Positions 46,852 to 56,670 of a stretch of DNA of 64,000 nucleotides are shown here, piece by piece. A program made the translations under genes and the position numbers. The DNA is from Stemphylium vesicarium (Eukaryota; Ascomycota; Dothideomycetes; Pleosporales; Pleosporaceae), in assembly GCA_004380135.1 (NCBI GenBank), contig QXCR01000035.1:151386-215385 (forward strand), read 5' to 3'. Under the pieces are notes generated by a model. That model made no database searches and was not told the origin of the DNA. It saw only the letters and a list, made by a program, of their open reading frames with translations. The number at the start of each line of letters is the position of its first letter. Within the stretch, counting starts at the first letter, position 1.

Positions 46852-48360
46852 ATGCGAGAGAACGATTCAAGCGTGAAGGGCCCCGCTCCCTCACCAAAAC
46901 CCACGAAGTACCGACTTGCATGTGACAGCTGTCAACACTCCAAGATTCGATGTGACCAAGAACGACCGAAATGCCGCAGATGCGCAAAAAAAGGCATAGA
47001 CTGCGTTTACAGCCCAGCAAGACGTGCGGGACGACCACGCACCCGCAATCACAGCAAGAGCACTTCTAATGCTGAGAACAATGCATCTGCGAGCCTCAAA
47101 GGGTATGCGCCACCCATGACAGAGCACAGCATCACCATACCGGCCTCAGGGTGGATGTCGCCCTTTGCTCCACCTAACATGTTGTCCGCTTCAGACAACT
47201 GTCCCAACTCCGGCTCCAGCTCTAGCTCCACTTCGAACACGTCTACCATTTCCGGCATGGCGCAAAATATTCAAATACCGAACCCTGATGACATGGAGTT
47301 CACTCCATATCATCAGTCAGATGACGACTTCCTGCAAAGTTTGCCGGACCTCACTGCTTCACAGTGCGGTACACCTAAGCAGACCGCCAATTGCTATTAT
47401 CCAATGTCTCCAGATTTCCACATTGCTCCCGAGCTTCTCAACATGAATTTCTGTGGAGCACTGTGGGAGCAACAGCAGCACCAGGAGTACAGCCAACAGG
47501 AACAAACTTCTACAACCATGCATCTCGATAAGGAACTGCCGTACTTTGGTTTGCTCACCCCGGACGAACCTTCATCCCACCATCACCCAGATCAGCACCA
47601 AGAGGATCTTTCGATCCGAACTACAAGCAGCGACAACATCGAAACCTGCAGCTTCGTCATGAATCCGAAGCAGCAAATAAATCGACAGTCTTTACAACCC
47701 TTGGACGACACCCATGCATTAAAGAAATCATGCAGCTGTGTGTCTACCCTCCTTGACCACCTATCCACATCTTCTCACCCACCGTCCTCTTCATCTCTTG
47801 CCTCCACCTCAGTCGCCCTATCCATCTCCAGAAGACTCATCACTTGCTGTTGCAGCACAATGGCATGTCCGAATGCGTGCTCTTCACGCCCTTCAACTGC
47901 GCTCGTGATCTGCGAAGCCATTGACCGGGCGCTCCTTTCGCTCAAATTGGGTGGCAACTCTCTTTGGGCACCTGCACAGCCAGCGTCTGCTCCAAACTAT
48001 GAGAACGGAACATCTTCATCGCCATCGTCGTCACCGTCGTCATCCAGTACAATTAGTGGCAATAGCACAGACATCATGCTCCCATCATCGGTAGTAAACG
48101 AGGAGCACGAGCCGCTCTGTTGTGGAGCATTGCCGATCCGGGGCGCCGACAGGCGGGCCGTAGTGCGGGTGCTGCTAGTGAAACGAGTGCTAGAGGTGCA
48201 GGGTGTGCTAGAGCGACTACGTGACACGTTAATGTCCGGGTTGTTAGTCGGTGGGGATATGACAGCGAAGAAGCCGCTGCTGACGTTGTGTGCAGACGTA
48301 GCAGGGGAATTCGCGAGGAAAGTGACGGAGAGGCTAGAGATTGTAAAACTACAGATGTAG
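46852..48360 (+). CDS. AflR-like Zn2Cys6 transcription factor
   Basis: An intronless gene of 502 residues, starting at the first ATG in frame (MRENDSSVKG). The zinc cluster has six Cys at 24, 27, 34, 41, 44 and 51 with CX2CX6CX6CX2CX6C spacing, followed by the basic RRAGRPRTR. This layout, plus a Ser/Thr/Gln-rich middle and a C-terminal region with CCSTMACPNACSSRPSTALVI and LLVKRVLEVQGVLERLRDTL, is that of AflR, the pathway-specific activator of aflatoxin, sterigmatocystin and dothistromin clusters. AflR binds TCG-N5-CGA as a dimer in the nucleus. Exact sites occur before the NmrA-like, methyltransferase and BVMO genes in this window. It is the probable local activator. Confidence 0.88.
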   Translation: MRENDSSVKGPAPSPKPTKYRLACDSCQHSKIRCDQERPKCRRCAKKGIDCVYSPARRAGRPRTRNHSKSTSNAENNASASLKGYAPPMTEHSITIPASGWMSPFAPPNMLSASDNCPNSGSSSSSTSNTSTISGMAQNIQIPNPDDMEFTPYHQSDDDFLQSLPDLTASQCGTPKQTANCYYPMSPDFHIAPELLNMNFCGALWEQQQHQEYSQQEQTSTTMHLDKELPYFGLLTPDEPSSHHHPDQHQEDLSIRTTSSDNIETCSFVMNPKQQINRQSLQPLDDTHALKKSCSCVSTLLDHLSTSSHPPSSSSLASTSVALSISRRLITCCCSTMACPNACSSRPSTALVICEAIDRALLSLKLGGNSLWAPAQPASAPNYENGTSSSPSSSPSSSSTISGNSTDIMLPSSVVNEEHEPLCCGALPIRGADRRAVVRVLLVKRVLEVQGVLERLRDTLMSGLLVGGDMTAKKPLLTLCADVAGEFARKVTERLEIVKLQM

Positions 48361-49249
48361 CAAGAAGGGCATAGAGACAGGGAGAGAGAGAAAGAATTGA
48401 TCTCTGATGCTTGTGCACTGGTGGGACATTTGATATATCCTTTTTAGCCGTCGGTGGGTATCCGCATGGCTACGTCGGTTGGCGTTGGTGTCAATTTTTA
48501 TGGAGCGTGAGAAGAGGACGTAGGCATTTATGCAGGGACATGAGATATACATAGCAACGAATGGAAATGCGCAGGCGCGGATGTTCTAGACTCTGCTAAA
48601 AAGGATGTTACACGCGTTGGCAGAAAAACGCTAGTGATTCCATTAACGGGGAAGTTTACTCGCATTGCGGGAATGGTAATGTCGTGAGCCAGGGCGTCTT
48701 TTACGAAACGTGATTGTTGTTCTCCTTTCCAGCGACCATGGTGGGGAACTCAACGATCCCACTGAAAAGCCAAGATCCCTTTGGTTTTTGCCAGGAAAAG
48801 AACATTCGACGCTTTCGGAATACTCACACCTTAGCCTTGCTTCAATACAAAGCATTTTGTAGGAGCTGCGAGCACGTCTCAAGAGACCGTATCTGAAGCG
48901 TTCCAAACTACGAGGTGAGTCCCGTTCCCCTATCGATAGTTCGGGTTGTTTTCTGTTTCGGGGAATACCACTCGAGCCAAATGGCGATCTGATCGCACGG
49001 TGATTTCTGCTCTTCATCTTCACGGTGCTCCCTAATTTACAAAAGATTATCCGAAGCCACAATGTCGGCCACCGATGATGCGAGTAGCTCCCAACAATTC
49101 TCGGTGCACCAAAAGGAGCTTAGATAGCGGTCATGTAGACCTACATTACCAAGCCTTCATGCATAGCTCCGTGGTTTGTATCGCAACGCGTTGCATTTTC
49201 CTCAACTCCTTTGCTTATACCAAAGCCACCAGCCAATATTATCAGTACT
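48361..49249. promoter_or_regulatory. Intergenic region before the O-methyltransferase
   Basis: A same-strand gap of 889 bp holding the regulator 3' UTR and the methyltransferase promoter. It includes one exact AflR-type palindrome at 49065-49075. No gene seen. Confidence 0.5.
49065..49075. promoter_or_regulatory. AflR-type site TCG-GCCAC-CGA
   Basis: An exact TCG-N5-CGA, 175 bp before the methyltransferase ATG. It also fits the extended consensus TCGSWNNSCGR at most positions. Direct activation by the neighbouring AflR-like protein is inferred. Confidence 0.55.
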
Positions 49250-50561
49250 ATGGACCCTATACCAGTCACTTCTGAATCCTTCAATGAGAGTTTCGACGAA
49301 GGCATCGCATCTGGCAATGTTCTCAAATCTCTTGAATCCCTTGCTGCTGGGAACATACCCACTTCCCTCCGAGACAACGAAGAAAAGCGACTCCGATTTC
49401 TCGAGGCCAGCAGGATGGCCTCTTTCAAGCTGGAGCAACCATGGGACACGATGCAAAGGTTGATTTTTTGTGCACTGCCGCCCAACATGGTGCAAGTGGG
49501 CATTGACATGGGATTGTGGAAGCTACTCGCTAAGCGGGAAGGAACAGCAATGAGTGTCAGCGAATTGGCTGCCGAGTTGGGCGCACAAGAGGCACTTCTC
49601 GTGCGAATGCTGAGATATGCAGCGACGCAATGGATGGTGGAGCAGGTCGGCGTCGAGATGTATCGGGCGACGAACATAACGCGGTACCTATCTATGTCAG
49701 GGCTGGAATCTGTCATATTCCATGTGTGAGTACTCTTGGAGCTTGTTTTCAAGGAACAAAATTAACATGGGTTACAGAACTGAGAGAAACATTGCACTAT
49801 ACAACGCGATACCACGGTGGCTGGCCGAAAACTCGTATAAGCAGCCACAGAACAACAAGAACCTTCCTTTTAACTTGAGCAAGAATACTGATCTGCACTT
49901 TTTCGAGTGGTTATCGCAACGGCCGCGGCATCAAGAGGCTTTCAACGAGTACATGTCCTTCCAGCGCGTGGGGCAGAAGAGCTGGCTGGATGTGTTCCCG
50001 TTAGAGAAGTACGTGCAGGACTTTAACACAGGGAACAAGCAGCGAACACTCTTCGCAGACGTCGGAGGCGGTTATGGGCATCAGTGCAAGGAGTTGCTGA
50101 AGAGATTCCCCTGGCTGCAGGGTCGCGTTGTGCTGGAGGACACACACGCGGCGGCCATCGATTCTGCCAAAGGCATTGAAGGATTGAAGGTTGTTTTTCA
50201 CGATTTTACGAAAGCGCAACCAGTGAGGGGTGCTCGTATTTATTACCTCCGAAATATCCTTCATGACTGGCCGGACCAAGCATGTCATGATATTCTTTCT
50301 CAGCTCAAAGACGCTCTGGCTCCTGACTCGGTCATTTTGCTAGATGAGCTCGTCCTTCGAGATGAAGGGGCACATTGGTATGGAGCCTCGTTTGATCTGC
50401 TGATGATGGCGAATTACGGGGCACGAGAGAGATCACTGGCTGAATGGGACCACATTCTCGAAAGAGCCGGGTTGGAACGAAAAGCATTCGTTCCTTACAG
50501 CATGCAGGGAGATGGTATCCAGGTTGTCGCTGTCCGGGAGCCGGTCCACGGAAGGTTGTGA
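49250..50561 (+). CDS. SAM-dependent O-methyltransferase (fungal secondary-metabolism type)
   Basis: Two exons: 49250-49725 and 49778-50561, with a 52-bp intron. The product is 419 residues starting MDPIPVTSES. An N-terminal winged-helix dimerisation region (FCALPPNMVQVGIDMGLWKLL; SELAAELGAQEALLVRMLRY) precedes the Rossmann domain. The SAM loop is LFADVGGGYGHQCKELL near residue 253. The motif YYLRNILHDWPD near residue 320 carries the catalytic His. This is the COMT-like plant/fungal O-methyltransferase family (for example AflO/OmtB-type enzymes), which methylates phenolic hydroxyls of polyketides or meroterpenoids. It lies directly after the AflR-like gene with an AflR-type site in its promoter. 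Confidence 0.92.
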
Positions 50562-51272
50562 AAAGCTCTAGACGTGTTGATCTCGCTAGGTAATCATCTT
50601 TTGGCGATGGGGAATCATTCATTTTGATTTGATCTCTCAATGTGGAGCCGGTATGGTTGATCGTGGTGGTGTGCCCGTTGGCCGGATTTCCTTGTCCCCA
50701 TCCTATGCACAAGCGATAGATATATTTTAGGATGATTCTTAGTGTTTGGACAATCTATTGCAGTTCTCTCAGTTGTTGCACTGCGGTGAAGGCAGGCGTG
50801 CTCAGCTTGACATAGCAGTGACTGCCTATTACCCCGCACGCATTGGCCTTTTCATCACGTGACTAACCACCACATTCTCTATGTAGGGAATATGGTAGTG
50901 CTTAGTAGGCACTTAGATAGTGAGGGATTTCGATGGGGAATTAATACCGTCGGCTCATTTCACTATGGCTCATTTTTTATTTATTTCGAACATTGACGTG
51001 AAGGTAGGTGTGAAGATTACCCCACCCATGTTCAGGCTGGCCGAAGTGCGTGCGGCAGTCGGTGGATTTTGATCCACCCCGGACCCCGACTTGCCAAATG
51101 TGTCCGCGATCTCCGGGAGCTACCAATTTGAGGCTCTATACGGCGACGCAAGGCTTGTATGAAAGCCTTTGAATACCCTAGTTTATTTTCCCATCCTCCA
51201 TTAGCAGTCGACAAATCGCGCACGCTAAGTAGGAAAACCCAAGTCGCATATCTATTTAGTATCTCGGACACT
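50562..51272. promoter_or_regulatory. Intergenic between methyltransferase and second TauD gene
   Basis: A 711-bp same-strand gap with no gene. A perfect 7-bp inverted repeat GGTGGAT-TTTG-ATCCACC lies at 51061-51078. No exact AflR-type site was found. Confidence 0.5.
51061..51078. repeat. Short inverted repeat upstream of second TauD gene
   Basis: The arms GGTGGAT and ATCCACC are exact reverse complements around TTTG, 195 bp before the TauD ATG. It could be a regulator-binding dyad. A dyad of this size can occur by chance. Confidence 0.4.
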
Positions 51273-52622
51273 ATGACAAGCAAGTTTAAGATTGAGCCCT
51301 TGACTCATCCCTCTGGGAAGACTTGCGAAGTACAAGACAAATCCACGCATCAATGCCCTTCTTTGCTCACAATATTCCGCTTAGTTTGGGGCCGTCATCA
51401 CTGGTCTTGATTTGAATCAATTCGCAGAAGAAGCTGTTGTACAGCTGCGTGAAGCGACTTGGAAATACAAGCTTCTTATCATCAAAGGCCAACATGACCT
51501 GGAATCGAAATGTGGTTGGGAATTGCTGCAACAGCTTGATCCGGACTCCCAAAAGATAGATAATACCACATTCGCCCGTGCATTTTACCCCAAGGATGGA
51601 ATAGTGGTAAGTGAAGAGATATCATGGTCCAACTCTGCAAAGCCGAGCAAAGTGCTAAGATATGTACAGGCAGCCATCAACTACGTTGAAGTCCCGGACG
51701 CAGGCTCTTTCATGTTCATCGGCAAAGGCGCACAAGATGACCCGCGCTACGGCAAGCCGGGCCTTAACATGGGCGACAGCAACTTTAACCAGTATTACAG
51801 CAAGCCGCTCGCAGACGCAGAATTTGAAGCTGGACGCACCCGATTTCATTGGTGGCACACGGATGGAACTTATTGGAAGTATGATCCCCTGACTTTCACC
51901 ATGCTCCGGCCCATCAAGTTTCCGACTGAGGGTTTGAAGACGCAAACAGTAGAGTGGGCTGATGGCTCAGACCAGAGCTTGGAAGTGAAGCCAGGGCGCA
52001 CGGCGTTCGTGGATGTGGAGCAGTTGTATGATATGCTAAGTGATGATGAAAAGAAGATGGTGGACCATGGTTGGGTTGAGTACATGTACTGGCCGTATGA
52101 ATGAATCAAGGGCTGCCGTGGTGCCCCGAACGGGCTGGGCGTGGCAAAAGAGGGCAAAGAGGTGCCAGACGAAGAGATGGAGAATATTGAGGAGGGAAGT
52201 AAGGAGTGGCAGAAGAAGGTACGTTTGCCGTGTGGAGAAGCTCATTTGGTCTGGTGCTAATGCAACAGTAGTACCCATTGGTCTGGGTCAACCCCGTCAC
52301 AGGCAAAAAGTCTTTTCAGGTGCAGCAAAACCTGGCCCGCCGATTGTTCATCCGCCATGGCCCCAATGACACGCCGAAAGTTATTGATGACTTGGGCGAA
52401 GCGAGGAAGTTTTTAGACAACTTCCAATCGAGAATCATCAAGCCCGAGCACATTTGGGTGGGTCCCGAAGAAGAACACGACCTGCTCCTCTTCCAGAACT
52501 ATGGCTTGTTTCATACGAAGATCGATTATCCGGCTAGTTATGGCGTCCGGACGGTGCATCAGGGCTGGTTGCCGGGCGGTAAGGGGCCCGTAGGACCGGT
52601 GCCGATTCCGGGAGAAGATTGA
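51273..52622 (+). pseudogene. TauD/TfdA-family dioxygenase interrupted by one in-frame TGA
   Basis: The exon chain is 51273-51329, 51385-51606, 51670-52218 and 52272-52622. The 5' part reads MTSKFKIEPL, then FGAVITGLDLNQF, and carries the HxD metal motif WHTDGTYW. The frame meets TGA at 52102-52104 after EYMYWPY. It then stays open in the same frame through IKGCRGAPNGLG and, across an intron, YPLVWVNPVTGKKSFQV, with the distal His in YGLFHTKIDY and a candidate oxoglutarate Arg in VRTVHQGW. The full length would be about 390 residues, normal for the family. A product ending at the TGA loses the distal Fe ligand and should be inactive. One base (TGA for a likely TGG Trp codon) explains the break. 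The 63-bp segment 51607-51669 has GT-AG ends but is also open, so its splicing is uncertain. Confidence 0.75.
51607..51669 (+). other. Frame-preserving candidate intron in the second TauD gene
   Basis: A 63-bp segment with GTAAGT donor and TACAG acceptor. It contains no in-frame stop, so retaining it would add 21 residues. The residues on either side (PKDGIV and AAINYVEVP) join more naturally without it. Counted as an intron here. Confidence 0.6.
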
Positions 52623-53169
52623 GATGATACATACCTGGTTCACTGCAATGAGAGTTTGTATCCCAACTGATCCTAAAACGTCTCGAAATGCGATTGCGTG
52701 TGCGATTCATTTGAATCCCAATAACACTGCATTGATATCTGGCGAGAGGGGGAAACTGTTGTCATCTCTGCCTCACCAGCTGCGTTCCTGGCCTCGGAGT
52801 GAGCGGCCAAAGGCCAAGGCGCTAACAGCATTGCGTTATAGAAAGGCAGTAGCGTAGATGCCGAACCCCGACGGTTAAGCGTCTTTACTGTGAACATCTC
52901 TTGAGCCATGTGTCAAGTAGACGAGATCTTCGTTCGGCGCGCAGCTTCTGCCTGATCAAATTGACGAGATAAGAGTATTTGAGTCATAAAAGTGGCTTAT
53001 AGCCTCTTGATACCTCATTCTCTGAATCTACCTACGCATGCGCGGTCCTCCATGTTGCATGAAAGCTACCTAGGTATATACCGATTGTCCCATTCTCCCC
53101 ACGCCAGGTAAGAAGCTCTTTCTTTTACACATCCTGACTAGATCTCTCCTGATATAGAAGATCCCACAT
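52623..53169. other. Convergent intergenic region
   Basis: It lies between the TauD pseudogene (+) and the UbiA gene (-). No coding signal; it holds both 3' ends. Confidence 0.5.
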
Positions 53170-54186
53170 TCACAAATTCGTCATCACTAACTCACCCACC
53201 AAACCCATGACCAAAACCCCACTCACCCACCACTGGCTGTTGACGAAGAAGTCCCTACACCTGCGGGGATCCCATACATTGAGCCTGGCTAGCATAAAAA
53301 ATGCGGCCAGGGAGGACAGGCCTGCGCCGATCAGAAACGGGCCGCGCATTAGACCGCCCCAGGATACGGTGGCCCACAAGAAGCCGGCCATGGCGCTTGC
53401 AATCGACAGCAGAAATACTTTGGGGTGGTGACGCACAGCTATGGCCAGCGAACCCACACCTGCCTTCAGGTCGTCCTGGATATCTTGGAAGGCGTAGACA
53501 GTGTCATAAGTGATGTTGAAGAGAGACTGGCAAGCGAACATCGCGAGCATGGCCTTGGTTCGGTCTTGAGCGTCGAGCTTCGTGGTCGGGCCAGCTTCGT
53601 ATGATCCATCAACGACGGCGGCGTCGACCAAGAAAACGGCCCAGCCCACACCCAGGCCCAAGCAGAGTTGCGGGAAGTTGGAGAAACGTTTCATAAATGG
53701 GTAGATGAGACCGAGGACAGTCGTGAACAGGGCGTGCTGAGCCGCACGGGTTGGTAAAGTGGCGTAAAAGAGGACATGACGTGAGACAGCGAGAATGAGA
53801 GTCGTGGCGAGGGCATCTGGCGTTGTTATGGCGCCACGGGCGAGCGGCCGCTTCTTGCAACGTTCGACTTGCCGGTCGAGGTCTTGGTCAACAGTGTCAT
53901 TCCAGGCACAGCCAAAGCTGCGGAGAATCAGACCATCGAGCAAGAAGACGGCGCTCAGCTTGACCCAGTCGACCCCAGACAAGGCTTTTGGATTGGTCAG
54001 ATTGACTGAGTAGAGGAATCCGATGAAGTACGGGAAATAGACGCCCAGGAGTCCGGCCGGCTTGCTGAAGCGCGTGAGCTCCATATAAGGTCGCCAGGAA
54101 GGTTTGGGCGCTGCTTGTTTGGGCTTTGACGAAAACGTCGTCAAACTGGCAGGTGCCGTCTCGACGATGGTGTATTGGGTCGACAT
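53170..54186 (-). CDS. UbiA-family aromatic prenyltransferase
   Basis: An intronless gene of 338 residues starting at the ATG giving MSTQYTIVET. Eight or nine membrane spans are apparent. The first Asp-rich motif is WNDTVDQDLDRQVERCKKRP (Asn96-Asp104), and the second is YDTVYAFQDIQDDLKAGVGS (Asp228-Asp239). Both bind the Mg-prenyl diphosphate. The CAWND...KKRPLARGA context is like the cluster-encoded enzymes that farnesylate or geranylate aromatic polyketides in fungal meroterpenoid pathways. The mitochondrial ubiquinone enzyme Coq2 is less likely, because no clear presequence is present and the gene sits among tailoring genes. It is expected in the ER membrane. It is the only scaffold-building enzyme type in this locus. 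Confidence 0.9.
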   Translation of the reverse strand: MSTQYTIVETAPASLTTFSSKPKQAAPKPSWRPYMELTRFSKPAGLLGVYFPYFIGFLYSVNLTNPKALSGVDWVKLSAVFLLDGLILRSFGCAWNDTVDQDLDRQVERCKKRPLARGAITTPDALATTLILAVSRHVLFYATLPTRAAQHALFTTVLGLIYPFMKRFSNFPQLCLGLGVGWAVFLVDAAVVDGSYEAGPTTKLDAQDRTKAMLAMFACQSLFNITYDTVYAFQDIQDDLKAGVGSLAIAVRHHPKVFLLSIASAMAGFLWATVSWGGLMRGPFLIGAGLSSLAAFFMLARLNVWDPRRCRDFFVNSQWWVSGVLVMGLVGELVMTNL

Positions 54187-56382
54187 GGTGGTGTGGCTCA
54201 ACTGCGTTACGCAGGATTGTAGAACAGTTTGACGGATGACAAAATTCGAAACGACTTGTCTCTAAACTTTCTTCAACGTAGACTGCGGGCTACTTTTTAA
54301 ACTATACAGATTTCTTTCAGTCCTTTATGGCATCAATTTGCTGTTACCCGTTATATTATCCGTGGTTTAACACCCCATATGATCGGCACACAAGGTATCT
54401 CGGGGAGTTTGGGTATCTTTCGGGGTATTTGTCGCGAAGGAGTTCGTGGCACAGAAGATCACCGCGAACCTCCGAGTATTATACCTAACAAGGCATCCCC
54501 AGTTGCTCAATGCATCTCTAGCGAATAATTCACAACTACGACGTCTCCACTGAGCTGCATGGTGTACGCCCGATGATTTCATCTATTCACCGCAGAGAAT
54601 ATGGGATGGTACAGACATAAATTTACGGAAGAAGCTTAAAAAAGCACTGTCACAGACGAGGCAATTAGCAAGGAGGAAACACTGAATTGAGCACGTTGAT
54701 CTATTGATCTAGCTAGTGTTGCCTACCTAGGTAGCCATGTGACAGTTACTCGACACAGGTAGGCAGAGTGCTGCAATCTCGAAAGATCATGCCAAGCATG
54801 GATAAGGGAAGAAATGCACACATCGTATCTCTGATACACCGGCCGCTGTCTCGTTCACCTATGAAGCTTCCCAGAACCGCAGCATAGCCTATACCCCATA
54901 TTTCACCTTCGGGGCCTTGATCCACTCCGCCGACTCCCTGTAAACAACTATGATTTGATTTGCCACCTGGATTTGAGGGCCGCAGGCGTGAGGCCAATTG
55001 TCCTATTGCGCTCCAAGAAGATTGTACGGGTAGACCGGCAATCGTCAGGGTTTCGTGGTGAGTCTGGGTCTTCGTTGTTTTTATGAGATACTTGGAGAGA
55101 CAATCTTCGTGGGAGAAGCGGTGTGTTGGTGGAACTAGCAGCCGGTACGCAAGTTCGTGGCGTGAATACAATGAGCTCGTCGACACTTGCTGACCTATAT
55201 GAGCACCATATGGCGAAACTCCCCAAAGTGTCTGAAGTGGCTGTTCATGCCAAACCTAACGCGAAAACTTCCTGGCACAATTATGACGCCGGGGACGTGG
55301 TATGCTAATTGATTTTTGGATTTGAGCCAATGGTGGAGGTGCGTGTGCGTGTGATGATACTCGCTCGTGCCGCTGCAAAAGAGGTCGATGGGAGAAAGAG
55401 AATTAGGACGGATCTATCTGGGGGCACACGTCAATGACTGCGATGGTCTTCGATATGCTGTGCACAATGCCAGCGTGAGCCACTGTACTGCCGGTGTATC
55501 GAGCCGGTGTGTCGAACCAGGGTGCAGTGCGTTTAGTGTTTGCACCATCGCGTGGCTGCTGCAGGTATGGCGCTTAACCTGACGTACAATACCATCGATG
55601 TGTTTGATTATGGCGTATTCCGCTGCGGTGACTTCGTGCAAAGTGGAGCCGTTGACAGACATCTCATCGGGAGAATCGAAATGGCATACGCGTCTCTGCC
55701 CGCCCACCGTGCTGCCTAGGGAAAAGCCCGAGCGGCGAGCAGATGTGATGTGGATTCAGTGTTAAGCGTATAGGAGAGGTGAGGCATTGCCTGCGCTCGC
55801 TCGCTCGCGCTATCGCCTTTATTTTGCGACTTGGCGAGTCTACAAAGCACAAGGGGTCAGAGAGGTACCTAGGTATTGGCGACGACTGATCGTATCACAG
55901 CTACCGTCGTTGGGCATCGCCGTTACGTCTGCAAATTCAGGTCCGTTCGACAAGGCAACATCGTTGATTGTGCAGTACGCACCTCGGAGCTATTCAGAGG
56001 CATCAGAGAGTCGCAAAATAAACGCCTGATGGGCAACTAGGCCATGTGAATCATTTGGCGTGTCTGCTGGAAAGCATGTGGATAGCGGAGTATGTGGCGG
56101 AGCGGGAGTACAAAGCCATTTACGCGCGCCTTATCGATAACAATCACGAAAACAACGCGAACCTACCTGACGAGCCCACAACTGGCAAGGCAACTGCAAC
56201 AAGAAATCCGTGGCCATCTTGCAAATCAGATTCTTCGGCTCTCGCTCATTTCTGACACATTCTTGAGTATATCTGCATACACATCCTGTGCGCAGGGTCG
56301 GCGTATCACGTGATAGTTTGCAGTGCCGAAAAAATCGCCGCTCAAAAAGGTACATAGCTACCCCACATACCCATACGCAAAG

Positions 56383-56393
56383 TCGAAACACGG
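56383..56393. promoter_or_regulatory. AflR-type variant site TCG-AAACA-CGG
   Basis: Matches the relaxed TCG-N5-CGR consensus 17 bp before the exact palindrome at 56410. Weak alone, more plausible as a pair. Confidence 0.35.
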
Positions 56394-56409
56394 AGCATTG
56401 TTGTTTGTG

Positions 56410-56420
56410 TCGGAGTCCGA
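56410..56420. promoter_or_regulatory. AflR-type site TCG-GAGTC-CGA inside a 15-bp palindrome
   Basis: TGTCGGAGTCCGACA (56408-56422) is a perfect palindrome around a central G and contains exact TCG-N5-CGA. It lies 251 bp before the BVMO ATG. Extended dyad symmetry makes it the strongest regulatory candidate in the window. Confidence 0.6.
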
Positions 56421-56670
56421 CACCCCAAATCACAACACCATGGCAAGATTACTGTCATTTCGTGACTTGCCGGGCCGGTCCGGACGAAGGAGAAGCAGAT
56501 ACGGCACAAGACGAGTAGAAGGCTGAAGGAACCCATTAGAGCGGAGGAGCAGCTGCATCATAAAAAGGCTGCATTTCGATCAACATCATCCAATGTAATT
56601 TTGAGGGAAACGCCGTTCTCTCAGCGAAGCACTCTCTTAGGAACTTTGCATCTCGCCCTCAGAAACCAAA

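Larger units (their letters stand above)
54187..56670. promoter_or_regulatory. Divergent intergenic region UbiA / BVMO (2.5 kb)
   Basis: It carries the UbiA and BVMO promoters. Near UbiA the sequence GGTATCT(T)TCGGGG is nearly repeated (54394-54427). Near BVMO there is a perfect 15-bp palindrome containing an AflR-type site at 56410-56420, plus a TCG-N5-CGG at 56383-56393. A 146-codon minus-strand frame at 54746-55186 has no domain and is not called. Confidence 0.5.

Noticed and set aside
52093..52170. Alternative intron from GTATGA to a downstream CCAG that would remove the TGA in the second TauD gene
   Set aside because: The resulting frame meets another stop soon after, and the removed part matches the coding continuity on both sides.
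54746..55186. 146-codon minus-strand frame in the UbiA/BVMO gap
   Set aside because: No recognisable domain; the region behaves as promoter sequence.
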